Assembly: GCA_009617715.1 (NCBI GenBank)
Contig: VTFK01000008.1
Location: forward strand, 2,542,001 to 2,606,000
Length of the DNA: 64,000 nt
Reading direction: 5' to 3'
Origin: Plectrocnemia conspersa
Lineage: Eukaryota; Arthropoda; Insecta; Trichoptera; Polycentropodidae
Shown: in pieces, positions 35,879 to 47,050 of the stretch
How positions within the stretch are numbered: position 1 is the stretch's first letter
How the letters are laid out: every line of letters starts with the position of its first letter
The notes under the pieces: model-generated
Seen by the model: only the letters and a program-made list of their open reading frames with translations
Databases searched by the model: none
What the model was told of the DNA's origin: nothing
Translations under genes and position numbers: made by a program

Positions 35879-36303
35879 TATGTTATATTTACATATATTG
35901 CGACAGACCATAAATGGCGAGATGTTTTTTCCGAGCGGTGGTGGAGAAGCTGGCGGCGCGATGTGTGACTCCTTGATCTTATATTGTCCGCGGGTGACGA
36001 GCGTCTGCTAGTCTCTTCGATTGGCTGCTGTTGACTCTTTTCTCCTCATCGGAGTCCAGGCTTAGGAATTCGGGCCCGCAAAGCTTGCTATTATGTAGCG
36101 ATCATCCAGCCAATCGCTGCAGTCGCTTTTTATAACGGCAAAATAGGTATAGCCTTTAGAAAGCGACGTTTGCTTGATGGGCATTGTCCAAGGTCGTATT
36201 GCATTGCAACGGAATCTTGTGGATCCGGTTTCGCAACAAATAAATATTCTCTCATTTACGGAGAATATTTACTGTAAGAACAAAACTCGTGATATTTATG
36301 CCA
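35879..36303 (+). repeat. Repeat B copy 1
   Basis: Shares with copies 2-4 the blocks CGTCTGCT.GTCTCTT.GA, CCAGCCAATCGC..CAGTCGCTT and CCTTTAGAAAGCGACGT, then TCCAAGGTCGTATT. With copy 4 it also shares an upstream block (GGCGAGATGTTTTTTCCGAGC type) and a downstream block (AATATTTACTGT...CTCGTG.TATTTATG). The most diverged of the plus-strand copies. Confidence 0.65.
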
Positions 36304-36832
36304 TTTTTTGATGTGTGATCTAACTGTTACGCTATTGTCCTGTTTCCTTGTTGATCGATGATAATTTTGGTCACAGTATATTAACACAAATTTAAGACAA
36401 AATATATTTTTTTTTTAACTTTAGATAAATATTTTTTATGAATAAACATGTTTCATATAGCCTTACCTTAATATTTTTTAAACCAGGGCAATTTTAGAGG
36501 CTGTGTCAAACATATAATGAATGTCTTAATTTGTACAAATATAAGTTTCAAGTTTCAAACGCTCACATTACTCGTTGCGACATTATTTGAATTTTGAGGA
36601 AAATATTTTAGAATAAAATAAGATATTTTGTATATATTAAAAATAAAAATGCCTAATTAAGATTACTCTTGTGTTCACATTGCTATTGATACGATACACT
36701 TTTTTTAACTCAAAACGTCATTACCAAAACAATATTGATGCTATTTATCAATGCCTATATTTTATTAGCTTAAACATTTATTTACTTTTAACCTTTTATC
36801 GCGATCTTTTCTTAATTAGACATCATTGATTT
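36304..36832. other. AT-rich intergenic DNA
   Basis: Nothing recognised. Confidence 0.6.
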
Positions 36833-38000
36833 TCAGGAATTGTCCGATTTTTTAGGTAGACTAGTTTTTCCATTGTTTGTAATATCCTCAATATAAGGAA
36901 GCAGTGCAGATTAATCTCGACTTAGAGCTCCCATTTTGACTCATCTATGATAAATTATTTATTAAATCCTACTGTAGATCATATGTATTTATATAAATGG
37001 AACCTTACAGTAAAATAAAATAACGATGGGTCTTAAATCAAACATATGTCGAATTATCTTATTTCTATAAAAAATAGTGGTTTTTAATATTTACTTGTTA
37101 TGTTCTTATATAAAATCATTTCATCACTAAATAACAATGCCATAAATAAAGGACATTTGTATGTACATTAATATAAATGTGATCCTCTCATTTATACACT
37201 TAGCTCACATTTTTTTTTAATTATTCACGCTACTAATATCTCTTTTTTATAAACTTTGAATGATTCTAAAAGATGGACATTTTCTTATTTCGCAATTTTA
37301 CTTGTTTTTATTCTCGGTTGGAGGTCACCTGTTGTTAGGAATTGTCCGATTTTTCCGATTTGTCCGACAGCACGTCTGCTGGTCTCTTTGAGTGGCTGCT
37401 GTTGTCTCCTCGCTGTCTGGCTGTCTTACTCTCTGACTTTTCTTTCTCACTGTTCTATTCCTGACTGGGAGTAGGGCTTATATACTTTATGCTATAATCG
37501 CATATGTTAAGCGATCTTCCAGCCAATCGCCACAGTCGCTTCGTAGAACGACGAAATACGTCTACGCCTTTAGAAAGCGACGTCCGCTTGTCCAAGGTCG
37601 TATTACATTTATGGAAATTTTACGGATGTGGTGATTTATAATATTCGTGACCGTTTTGCTACAAAGGGATTCTATTTATGTTTGTTATTGTTATGTTTGT
37701 CTCCGTTGTTATTAAATGATCGTTTAGGGTTTAAGACAATGAACCTTTTGAACGTGGTCCCATCTGTGTGTGGTCGCCACAGTCCTATGAAAAATCTCTA
37801 TCTGCTGTTGATTTAAAAAGATTAGAAATTTGAATGATTTTAAAAGATGAACTTTTTTATTTCCCAATTTTACTTGCTTTTTATTCTCGATTGGAGATCA
37901 CCTGTTGTTAGGAATTGTTTGATTTTTTTTTAGGTAGACTAGTTTTTTGCACTGTTCTCTAATATATAGTTAATAATACTGATTAAGCAGTGCATATTAA
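36833..38000 (+). repeat. Local duplication around repeat B copy 2
   Basis: A unit X of about 90 bases (TGAATGATT.TAAAAGATG...CACCTGTTGTTAGG) occurs at 37255-37340 and 37829-37910, on either side of repeat B copy 2. A unit Y (GGAATTGT.CGATTTTTTAGG, TAGACTAGTTTTT, AAGCAGTGCA) occurs at 36833-36920 and 37906-37999, and its first bases also follow the first X. This suggests insertion of repeat B followed by tandem duplication, or the reverse. Confidence 0.6.
37350..37827 (+). repeat. Repeat B copy 2
   Basis: Nearly matches copy 3 from CGTCTGCTGGTCTCTTTGAG to CTGCTGTTGATTTAAAAAGA (end 37827), with small internal deletions. Carries CCAAT-type boxes and a late AATGAACC where copy 3 has AATAAAC. 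The size, promoter-like first half and poly(A)-like second half suggest a solo LTR or a short non-autonomous element, but no TG...CA ends or target duplication are evident. Confidence 0.7.
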
Positions 38001-38182
38001 AATATACTTAAATTAATTTAAGACTATTATTTTTTATAATAAATTAGGTTTACCTATATTTTTTTAACCTCACCGATAAAGTATTGAAAGTTTTTTTAAG
38101 GTCATAGAGAATATATTTTATATATTAAAAAAATATAGTAATGTATTAAACTAATTGAATATTTTTAACTTTTATATATATA

Positions 38183-38489
38183 CACTCATCCCTTGATTTA
38201 CGCGGTAAATACGTTTCAGGAAATATCTCGTAAATAAATTAATAAATAATTCGCGCAAATAACGAAGTTTGTAATAAAATGATCGAATAGTATTTACGTA
38301 TTTTTTTTAATAAAGTAATTAAGCAAAATCTTAACGACACACTTGCACCCCAAAATGCAACTCAAAACGCACTGCATGTACAGTGGAAGAGGTTTCATCT
38401 GTAGGTGAAGTGCAAGAATTGGGAATGTGTTAAAAAATATATTTTCCCTTCCGCATAAAACGAGTACTGTGTAAATCGAGGGATAAGTC
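38183..38489 (+). mobile_element. 307-bp MITE with pogo-like ends and TA duplication
   Basis: The left end is TA|CACTCATCCCTTGATTTACG and the right end, reversed, TA|GACTTATCCCTCGATTTACA. The TA flanks and TC.TTGATTTACG pattern resemble pogo/Tigger-type miniature elements. No coding content. The ends differ from those of the 10.8-11.8 kb element, so it is a separate family. Confidence 0.7.
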
Positions 38490-38589
38490 TATTGTATCTT
38501 TGTCAAAGCTTTTCTCTTTAATTTCTCGTAATCGTTAAAATACTGGCATATCCATCATCCCCTAGCATAGTATCGGTACACAACTGCAA

Positions 38590-39780
38590 ATCCACCAATC
38601 CGCAGTTTGCCCATTTATAACTTGATCAATGAACCGACAACGCGGTGCCGTGTTGTTTACCGTCGGATGCTATTAAACACATAAATTCGCCAATAACCCA
38701 AATTCGGACGCCCCGAACATAGTGCCACAATTAGGAAGACAACGATGTAAAGGAATGCGATCCAACCCAACCCCCAACAATACAGTTCAGAATCGAACGG
38801 CCAAGTTTTCACAGACGTATCGCCCCGCGAACGTTTTAAATTGCCAATAAATCTTGACGCCACATACCGATTTGGATTTACTGGTGCAATAATAAAGTTG
38901 TCCTCTATTAGCAATGTTCTGGAAATTATGTACTGAATATAAAACAAGTAACATAATAATAAATTCTATTGATTACACTTTTATACAAATATAAATTATG
39001 AAAGTGTTTTTAATTGCCAATGACTTGTAATCATCAAGTCATGGGAGCAAATTTTGTTCACGACATTATTATATAATATTTGTTCTTAAAGTGCAATGTA
39101 AGACACAGCGTATAAAAATTCCAAGTATGTACTGTAGTTGTTTGCAATCTAACTACGTCTAGACTTTGAGGGGAGTTGAGTAGCATTAACCACTCAATTT
39201 TTGGGTATGAAAAGAGTTAAGCGCAGGTTTTTTGATGTTTCATAATATATTCATACGTACTTCTAAAAAGGTAGGAACTCTTTTAAGGACCAATTTTGAA
39301 CGCCGACATACATATTTATAAAAATGTTAAATACAAATTTGACTAATGTAGAAAATATATATACTTTTTAATTTTTCGGTTCCATTTCCATATCACAGGC
39401 GGCCTCGGGGGTTAATCCTTGACGCGAGTGGATCATCAAAGGGATATAATTCAAATTCGAAATTTTGCCCGGTCACGTTTTTGTGGCTTAAGCCACTTAT
39501 GTACACACGGTGGCCATTCTGTAGGATGTTGAAACACGTCTTTTTATGCGATGCACTGAATCGCAGGAGAAAAAGATACAAAAACATGGGGATTGGGGAT
39601 TATATCTAAAGTGGAGAAAACGGCCGGCTCGTTAGCGAAATGTCTCAACAATTTTTCGAGTGAGCGAGTGGGCTGAGATTCTGATTCCATTCACATCTCC
39701 CAAGATGCAGCATCTTGGAGGAGCTTGGAAGCAATTGAGTTAGCCAATATTTGACTCGACCACTTTGCTCATTTCGTTTC
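38590..39780. promoter_or_regulatory. Two candidate regulatory islands
   Basis: 38590-38950 (GACAACGCGGTGCCGTG, ATTCGGACGCCCCGAACA) and 39371-39760 (ACAGGCGGCCTCGGGGG, CCAAGATGCAGCATCTTGG palindrome at about 39699-39717). Between them is AT-rich DNA with the inverted pair ATGACTTG / CAAGTCAT (39023-39045). The 96-codon minus frame (38657-38947) has no recognised family. Confidence 0.35.
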
Positions 39781-40899
39781 TGTAATGTAATTCTAAACAA
39801 TACGACGAAAATTACGTAGTTATAAAATAGTAATTAGCTTCATACTTACAACTAAAAAAATAACATAAAATAAAATAGTTACAGAGCTATAAAGGTAGAA
39901 AGTATATTACTTTTATTTTTTTAATTATAAAATAAAAATTTTATATTTATCTGTGGTTACTATTATCGTAGTTAATGATATCATCAACACTAATATTTTT
40001 TTTCTTTTACTGCCCTCTAATATTATTTTTGCAAAAATCAATCGAATTTTATAAAATACACAATTTTAATTTAATTATTTATTATAAATATAACTGCTTA
40101 ACGAATTTTCTAGTTAGTTACTCAAATAACAAATTAACAATTTAGTTTTTCCCAAATAAACAGACTAAGATAGCAAATTAAATAAAAAAATTGTATAAAA
40201 AAAAAACAGATTACTAATGTTTGATATCAGAAAAGTTAATTATATAAATTATTTATACGTCAAACCCCGATTATCTAATTCATATAATACTAATATACCT
40301 GAAAGGTCAAAGCTTTGGGGTTTTGCTAAATAATGAACTCGCGATAACGCGTAAAATTAAAGATAGAGCCTCGCATGACAGTTGTCTCTTTAATTTATAC
40401 ACTAATAATATTTATCTATAAAATAAATATAAAGAAAACAAATAACATGCACAAAATGGAAGGCAATTATCAGATAGCTGAACTTAAATTTAATGTAGTT
40501 ATTTTCTTAGATTTTTAATTTAAAATATTATTGTATGATGTGGTCTGTTTTATTTTATAATAATATTTGCTTCACTTGAATAATCACAAGTTTATTAATT
40601 TATAAGATGATTTCATTCTTTAATAATCATTTTAGAAAAAATACACATACTAAATAAACCATTTTTAATGTACTTTGTATATGCCAATGTTTTCAAAGTC
40701 TGTCTGTTGTGCATATCTTATAAAAAAATGTCCAAATTTAACTTACAAGCATAAATCGATAAAAGTGAGTGTTCACCTTTTTCTGGAAACCGGTTTTTAT
40801 AAATTTGGAAGATTAAAAAATGTGTATTGTTTTAATAATTATTTTTATAAATTACCCAGATTTAGCTATTAAAGTAATCGAAAATAAGCTGACAAATAG
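39781..40899. other. AT-rich intergenic DNA
   Basis: Nothing recognised; the 65-codon frame at 40675-40872 is featureless. Confidence 0.5.
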
Positions 40900-41085
40900 T
40901 TGTATTTGGTTATATTAATAATATTTATCCTAAATATTAATATTATATTTATAGGTATATTTACTTTACTTCATTTGAGTTTTATATTCGTTATCACACA
41001 TAAATATAAAACGAACATATATACGAATTACTTAACAAAAGATGAAGAAGCTCCAAAATGTATATCCATTGTGAAAGAAGATTAA
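40900..41085 (+). CDS. Candidate orphan exon or small membrane ORF
   Basis: The second half looks coding: after an acceptor-like TATTTATAG at about 40945-40953, a hydrophobic segment (FTLLHLSFIFVIT) is followed by a polar tail with TKDEEAPKCISIVKED and a stop. The tail is far less biased than translated AT-rich noise. It resembles the last transmembrane helix and cytosolic end of a membrane protein, but no companion exons were recognised within 1 kb. As a free-standing ORF it would be 61 residues with two hydrophobic stretches. Family unknown; could be a gene relic. Confidence 0.25.
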   Translation: MYLVILIIFILNINIIFIGIFTLLHLSFIFVITHKYKTNIYTNYLTKDEEAPKCISIVKED

Positions 41086-41299
41086 ATTACGTATACAATG
41101 CGAAACGTGTTTATAGGCACAATCAAATCTGGAATTAGACCTTAGCGCGCCTCTTCCAGAATTGTAAAAATATGCCCTTTAAAATTTTCTTAAGTGATTT
41201 TTAACTTATTGTACATATTATTTTATTTACTAAAAAACAATATTTTAATAATATGTGGTTCACTTAGACATATATGTATGTATACAAACGTTAATAAAT

Positions 41300-41560
41300 A
41301 ATTTCGATACCCGTGAGCTCTTAAATGAAGGTGTTCCCTAATTAATTATATCAGGTATCAAAAGTAATTAAGCAGAGAGCACACCTTAATGGGTAATTCC
41401 CTATTTATAAAACGCTAGTTCACTTTAATAATGGTAGTCAGCTGTTAACTGTATTTTAATGAGGGGACTTCGAGCCTTTTAATGAAAGTGCAAGGTGCAA
41501 AATATTGCGATGCAACGCCGGATGCTGGCGATATTATTAGTCTTACTATGAAAATTTCAA
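41300..41560. promoter_or_regulatory. Candidate regulatory island with AATTA cores
   Basis: CCTAATTAATTATATCAGG, AAAAGTAATTAAGCAGAG and AATGGGTAATTCCC, then CGATGCAACGCCGGATGC. No frame. Homeodomain-type words recur at short spacing. Confidence 0.35.
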
Positions 41561-41984
41561 GTTTAATAGCTATGAGAAATTTTATTCATTACCCTTATGT
41601 AGCTAACTATACGAAGAGGAACATTTAATTAAACTTTCTATTATTTTATCGTTAAATGGTTTGATATATTTTTTCATATATTTTGTATATTATTATGTTA
41701 TAAATTTATCATATTGTCTCACTTTTCTGTTGTAAAATTTGTATGTTCTGTTGCAAATGTTTTGTCTTTTTTTATTAAATACGAAATAATATGAAGAATG
41801 TGGTTAATTTTTGGTAAACCAATCATTTTTATTTAGGCATCATCATTAGTAACATACATATCTTTTTCTGTGCTTTCATTCAAATACTCATTTTTTTAAA
41901 TGTGTTTTTTTTTAATTGTTTGGTTAGAATATAGAAACTACATAACAAACAAGACTAGTCGTTCGGGAGTTCCAAGCCGTCTGT
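41561..41984. other. AT-rich intergenic DNA
   Basis: Nothing recognised before repeat B copy 3. Confidence 0.5.
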
Positions 41985-42480
41985 CGATGGGGGCGCGTCT
42001 GCTGGTCTCTTTGAGTGGCTGCTGTTGTCTCCTCACTGTCTGGCTGTCTTACTCTCTGACTTTCTTCTCTCATTGTCCTTTTCCTGATTGGGAGTCTGAA
42101 CTTATATACTTTGGGGCTATAAGGCTTGCTGGCCAATCGCATATGTTAAGCGATCTTCCAGCCAATCGCTACAGTCGCTTCATAGAACGGCGAAATACGT
42201 CTACGCCTTTAGAAAGCGACGTCCGCTTGTCCAAGGTCGTATTACATTTATGGAAATGTCACGGATGTGGCGACTTATGATATCAGTAACCGTCTCGTCA
42301 CAAAGAGATTCTCTTAACGACGGTGAATATATACTGTGTGTCCCGCAAATCCTTTACGCCGTTATATTTGTCTCCGTTGTTATTAAATGATCGTTTAGGG
42401 TTTAATACAATAAACATTTTGAACGTTGTCCCATCTGTGTGTGGTCGCTACTCTATCTGCTGTTGATTTAAAAAGATTAG
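41985..42480 (+). repeat. Repeat B copy 3
   Basis: Longest plus-strand copy. The body matches copy 2, and it ends at the same place as copy 2 (GATTTAAAAAGATTAG), which fixes the right border. An AATAAA lies about 70 bases before the end. The overlapping 126- and 72-codon open frames at 41900-42280 fall on opposite strands of the repeat and are not credible genes. Confidence 0.7.
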
Positions 42481-42504
42481 CATTTTTTAACCTAATCCAC
42501 AATC

Positions 42505-42960
42505 AAACGTTTGGATACTTAAGCATAAATGTTTCTTCTAAAACCATTTTACGACATTTCGTGCAAAAAAATGGACAAATGGGTACCGCATGAACAAACC
42601 AAGAGACAAAAGCTGCAACATTTTGTAGTCTGTTCTTTATTAATTAATATTCTGAAGATGAATCATTGCCGGTAATGGTTCGAAAATTGATTCTCTACAA
42701 TAAATAGAAAAGGTCATAACAACGTTGAGGTAGTAATAAATTATGGTGATGATACGGTAGTTCATTAAAACCATGTGAGACTATTACAGCGGAATCATGC
42801 TATAACTTAATTTAAACCATACATAGAAAATGAGCCTAAAACATATGATCTTAGTAATCAAACTTAGGGCAATATTTCTTCACGATAATGCAATAACTCG
42901 AAATATGATTACAAATTTTACTTCATTCCTTAAACTTCCCTGATTTTTCTTGCATTGCAG
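42505..42960 (+). pseudogene. mariner transposase relic, heavily decayed
   Basis: Just after repeat B copy 3. One frame gives SSKTILRHF, then MDKWVPHEQTKRQKLQHFVV from 42571, matching the conserved KWVPHEL block of mariner transposases. Fragments CETITAE (about 42777) and IFLHDNA (about 42872-42892, the DNARPH catalytic block) follow colinearly with stops between. No terminal repeats found. It belongs to a different subgroup from the 14.1-14.9 kb relic or is much older. Confidence 0.7.
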
Positions 42961-43240
42961 ATTATTACTCTTTTGCACCTTAAGACTTATTTCTTCTAAA
43001 TAATACAAATGTCTGTACAAGTATAAAAGATTTTTAGATTTAAATTTATACAATAATCTAAATGATATATTATAAAAAGATCTTGCAATGATTTTTTTAA
43101 GTTAAAAATCGGTCCAAAAATAAATTATTCTATATGTATGCAAGAAAGCATTTTATTTAATAGCAAAATATTATAATTAAACTATAAAAATATGATAATA
43201 AAACTATCATAAGTACTTGCCTTATTTTCACAATAACGCT

Positions 43241-43960
43241 CTAAAACATGGTTATTCGATCAAATTAACCAGCATGTTGTGCTTTTAAAGCGCAACTAGC
43301 TTTAATATCAACACTTAACTTTCATAGCTACTGTGTTATTAGCGTAATTAACAATTTATTAACCAAGAAACGATCCTTTGCCTTATCGCGTTCCAAGAGC
43401 GAAATTACACACCCCTGGCTGAAGGGCAAACAAAATAGCAAAAATTTACCCTCAAGCCGATTTGTGATTGTTATAACGATTTCCGCATTAACAAATCACC
43501 CCTCGAAGGGTTAAGCTGCACGGTGTGGGGCTTGGGTGGTGATTAGGTCTAAGGAAGGATTTTTGCCTTGTAATTGTTTCTCTCTATCTTTCGGTAAATG
43601 AATTCACTCTTTCCCAGTTGTTTTCGTAGCGTGGCCATTAAATACAATACCTTTGATAACGTTTCGCACAGATGTGGCACTCTACAACACTTCGCTTGTT
43701 TCCTAAATGGTTCAGTTTATTACGTACTCGGCCGTAATAGAATCCTGACTATGGTTATATTTGCACTAAACTAAAGATAAGTTCGAATCTAGTGTGTGCG
43801 CGTATGCTTTCAACGATATTAAAATTATGCGTTATGTTTTAATTGGTTTGTCGATTAAGCAAAACTTTTGAGTATCGCACTTTAACCTTAAAATTTCGCC
43901 ATAACTCCACAACATGGCAGTTCCTTTACTAATGACGTAAAGTGTATCCTGTAAGTGGTA
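43241..43960. promoter_or_regulatory. Candidate regulatory island
   Basis: 43241-43740 carries TTATTAGCGTAATTAACAAT, CACCCCTCGAAGGGTTAAGC, TGGGTGGTGATTAGG and GTGTGGGGCTTGG. No frame. Mixed TAAT and GGGTGG words look enhancer-like. Confidence 0.35.
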
Positions 43961-44095
43961 GCCTTGGCTCAGTCGTGCCATATGCTATTAAAGATGGCCG
44001 GTCTACTAGAATTATGCGCTAAAGCGTTTTATTAAAATGGGTTCAAATCTCCCAATTTTTTTAATAAAATGTAGTTTAAAGTTGTTTAAACATAA
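43960..44095 (+). repeat. Possible tRNA-derived SINE fragment
   Basis: TAGCCTTGGCTCAGTCG (A-box-like) and GGGTTCAAATCTCCC (B-box-like) about 67 bases apart, then a T/A-rich tail. The spacing is too long for a normal tRNA and no acceptor stem pairs. SINE or chance. Confidence 0.3.
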
Positions 44096-44270
44096 AAAAA
44101 TTAACTATTATTTTACTAGCATTTTATCTTACATATTATTTACTATTCAGAATAGTTATATAAACTAACACGGATCTTTTAATACGTTCATATTTATTCA
44201 AAAACCCGTGTATGTATCAATATTAATTTTATTATATCCATTAATTCCTTTATGGATGTCTTTCGTTCTT

Positions 44271-44670
44271 AAGTGTCATAAATGAGCACCCAACGAATTT
44301 TCCCGAGATGAGGATTATTCTTGAGTTTCGTCTAAGCTTCAGAACACCTTGGAACAACCGTGGAAAGATTGATCGCGAATATCTTCGGAGCTTTCTGCTG
44401 GAACTTTAGTATTAGTCGGTGTCGAAAGCGATTACGGCAGCACTAGCTGTCACTCGGACAACTTGATAAATGAATCAAGTTTTGTTAAAGGAGCGCGATA
44501 AACTCAGTCGAAACTGACGATTCGTTTTCGGAAAAGTGAAAAGCCTGCAGCGGAAAACTTTTTCAACGAGCACGTCTTTTGTTGAACAAGGCTTCGTCGG
44601 CGAAATCTATGGCAAACTGACGGTTTTAAAACGATACACTTTGCTAAACGGATGAATTTCGACTTGGACT
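44271..44670. promoter_or_regulatory. Candidate regulatory island
   Basis: About 400 bases of high-complexity DNA with sharp edges and no open frame (TTTTCCCGAGATGAGG, GGTGTCGAAAGCGATTACGG, GCTGTCACTCGGACAAC). A clean test case for conserved noncoding DNA. Confidence 0.35.
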
Positions 44671-45100
44671 ATTAATTATTTTTGATAAATTTATATGTTA
44701 CAAAGTGCAGTTAAATATATATTAAAATATATTCACTGCTTAAAAAAATCAGTTTTAATTATTGCTTTAAAATTATTTTTTATTCTAAATTTCAGTGATA
44801 AGCATGATATATAACGAAGCTCACAGAACATTACAGCAATTCTAATAAACTTGCTGAAATAAAATCACTTAAATTACAAGTGAGATTATTACGTTTTACA
44901 TTTTTTTTTATTTTATAAGAAAAATAATTGCAAAACAATTTAATCTTCAGAATTTATTTCGAGGGAAAAACAAGTGTAATTTTTAACATATATTTAAAAC
45001 ACGTTTATAAAACGCAGTGACGATTTTTTTGTAGATCTTTCGAATTCTTAAAAATTGCCGTTATTTAAAATGAGCATAAAACTAAATGTATTCTCTAAGC
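44671..45100. other. AT-rich intergenic DNA
   Basis: Nothing recognised before the hAT fragment. Confidence 0.6.
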
Positions 45101-45540
45101 CAGTGCTCTTCAATCTTTTTACATCCGCGGCCCGTCGAAAATGGGAAAAATATTTCGCGGACCGGCGTCAACCCAAAATAAAAATCAATGTTAAATAGAT
45201 TTTTATTTAAATGCTATAAAATTACAAGTTTTTTGTTAGTGCGATAATTAGATCAGCTTTTCTTTTTCACGACTTCTAAAAAGGGATTATTTATCCACAG
45301 GTTTCCCTTATATGGATCTTCACTTTCAGAAAAATTTGTCACCAGTAACTTATTACTAGTTTTCTTCTAAATATTGTCCTTGCTTCTACTAAAGAAATTT
45401 AAAAGGTTTTGCTGATTGTCTTTTTTTTATTCATATTGTAGGGATTATAATTTTAACAAAGAAATCACTCATTTTTTGAAATCAGACAACACAATAATAA
45501 AAATAATGCTTGTAAAAACATGAGCGCGATTAAATAAACG
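45101..45540 (-). mobile_element. hAT-type transposon fragment
   Basis: Starts CAGTGCTCTTCAATCTTTTT followed by CCGCGGCCCG and CGCGGACCGG, the end layout of many hAT elements (CAGTG.TTCTCAA...CCGCGGCCC). A minus-strand frame gives SESEDPYKGNLWINNPFL (about 45335-45275), similar to hAT/ZBED-like proteins near the dimerisation domain. The far end was not found; repeat A copy 2 begins 30 bases beyond. Confidence 0.5.
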
Positions 45541-45571
45541 TCGGTAACATGCGACATTTCGCACTTCTAAT

Positions 45572-46631
45572 GCCTACACTACACTCTCTGGAAGATGGCC
45601 AAGATTCGCCAAGGACCAAGAATATATTAGGTTACTTCGGGGTCAAGTTCGGTGCTGTCCGCTCTAAAATCTCTCGGAAGTTGTCCGAGGTTACCGAGAA
45701 CGGGAGGTAAAGTGGGGGTAATTCAGTTGACTTGGCCAGCTTTGAGCGCTTCCGAACATTGTAGGCAAAGAGACCGGAGTCAAAAGGACCGAAGTCAGAG
45801 CTGCTCTTTCGAGCGTGAACGGTGAGATACTTCTCCTTTCGCTCTCTCGCGTATTAAGTGACGACAGTGAGAGAGATAATGATATGGTGTTTTGCAAACT
45901 GAGATAGAACGAGTAACTTGCTTCAATTTCAGTATGCGCGTAGGCGTCCTATGGTTAATACGCATGTCGAGCGTTGCATCGTGGGCACGTGGTCAAGTTA
46001 TAATACCACATGCTTATCGGGGACTTAACACTCTTACTGACATCTTTGAATATATTAGGGCACCAAAAGAGATGAATTATATGTTTGATAGTATATTCTT
46101 CTAACAGATACCGTTATTATATTTTTTTTCATATAAAATTAAATAATTAAAAAATAATTAGTGGTACTTGATTTTGTTAAAAAAAATCGTTTCGAATATC
46201 CTTATGTATTTTCCTAGATCAGCTTATATAAATGTCACACCATAACGAATTCTTGTTTAGAATCGATGGCGACAAATTCTAGGATAGTCACAGATGTGGT
46301 GTTCGTATTTTGAAGTATCACTTTTATGCCTTATGGCATTTTGCAAAAGCCGACAAAGATTTTATGTAAATTGAATATTTACGACCGAAAAGTTTTTACT
46401 GATATTGTATTGGTGAGTGCCCACACAAACTTTTATAATTATTAGTAGCGTAATTTTAATAATATTATAATTTAAAAATTGCGATTATTTGGCACATTTT
46501 TCGATCGCGCGCAAATATGCCAGCTGTACGCGACAGAAGCCGCCGTCCGGACGGCATATGAAATTTGCGGCAGTGTGGTCGCTTAATCGAAGTCGTAGGT
46601 CTCAGCCGACTTCAGTTGGATTTTGGTTCGG
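45572..46631 (+). mobile_element. Repeat A copy 2
   Basis: Colinear with copy 1 from GCCTACACTACACTCTCTGG to GACTTCAGTTGG and on to TTTTGGTTCGG, then diverges, so the terminal roughly 30 bases of the right inverted repeat are lost. It holds an extra short insertion (about 46440-46470) relative to copy 1. It lies directly after a hAT fragment. Confidence 0.75.
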
Positions 46632-46816
46632 TTCTTTTGAACTGCTAATTGCAATTGTATTTGCATTTTTTTTAATCTTTACTACTATATTGGGCAACTT
46701 AATATTTTGTTATTGAATGCGCATATTTTATTTTTTAAGATTTCACACAATTTTATAAAAAAAAATTCTATCCTCCGACCACGGAGAAACAAATCCATTA
46801 AATGGTCAAGTTAAAG

Positions 46817-47050
46817 CAGTAATACTCAACCTTTTTTTGCTTTTATTAACCGAGCCACATCATAATTTAAATATGTAAAAATAAAACTCAAATAAGTATT
46901 ACTTTATTTTAATTTTTATTTCTCATTTTATTTTATATGTATTTACACCTCCGATTTTAATTTTTTTAAATGTATTCTTGAAAATGATATTGTTTTATAT
47001 TTGGATATATTTTTAATTTAAGACGATATTAGTAGTTTTACGGGGTATTA
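46817..47050 (+). mobile_element. Second hAT-like end
   Basis: CAGTAATACTCAACCTTTTT, then ACCGAGCCACATC, again the hAT end pattern (CAG.GGTTCTCAACCTTTTT...GAGCCACA). The following 200 bases are AT-rich with no recognisable protein. Right border not seen. Confidence 0.35.

Noticed and set aside
38657..38947. 96-codon minus frame with a hydrophobic stretch
   Set aside because: One possible membrane segment, but no recognisable family, no splice sites and island-type composition.
41900..42280. 126-codon plus frame
   Set aside because: Covers repeat B copy 3; the same stretch in copy 2 is interrupted and the opposite strand is also open.
42726..42735. let-7 seed-like TGAGGTAGTA
   Set aside because: Only the first ten bases match; the next bases diverge, no hairpin forms, and it lies inside the mariner relic.
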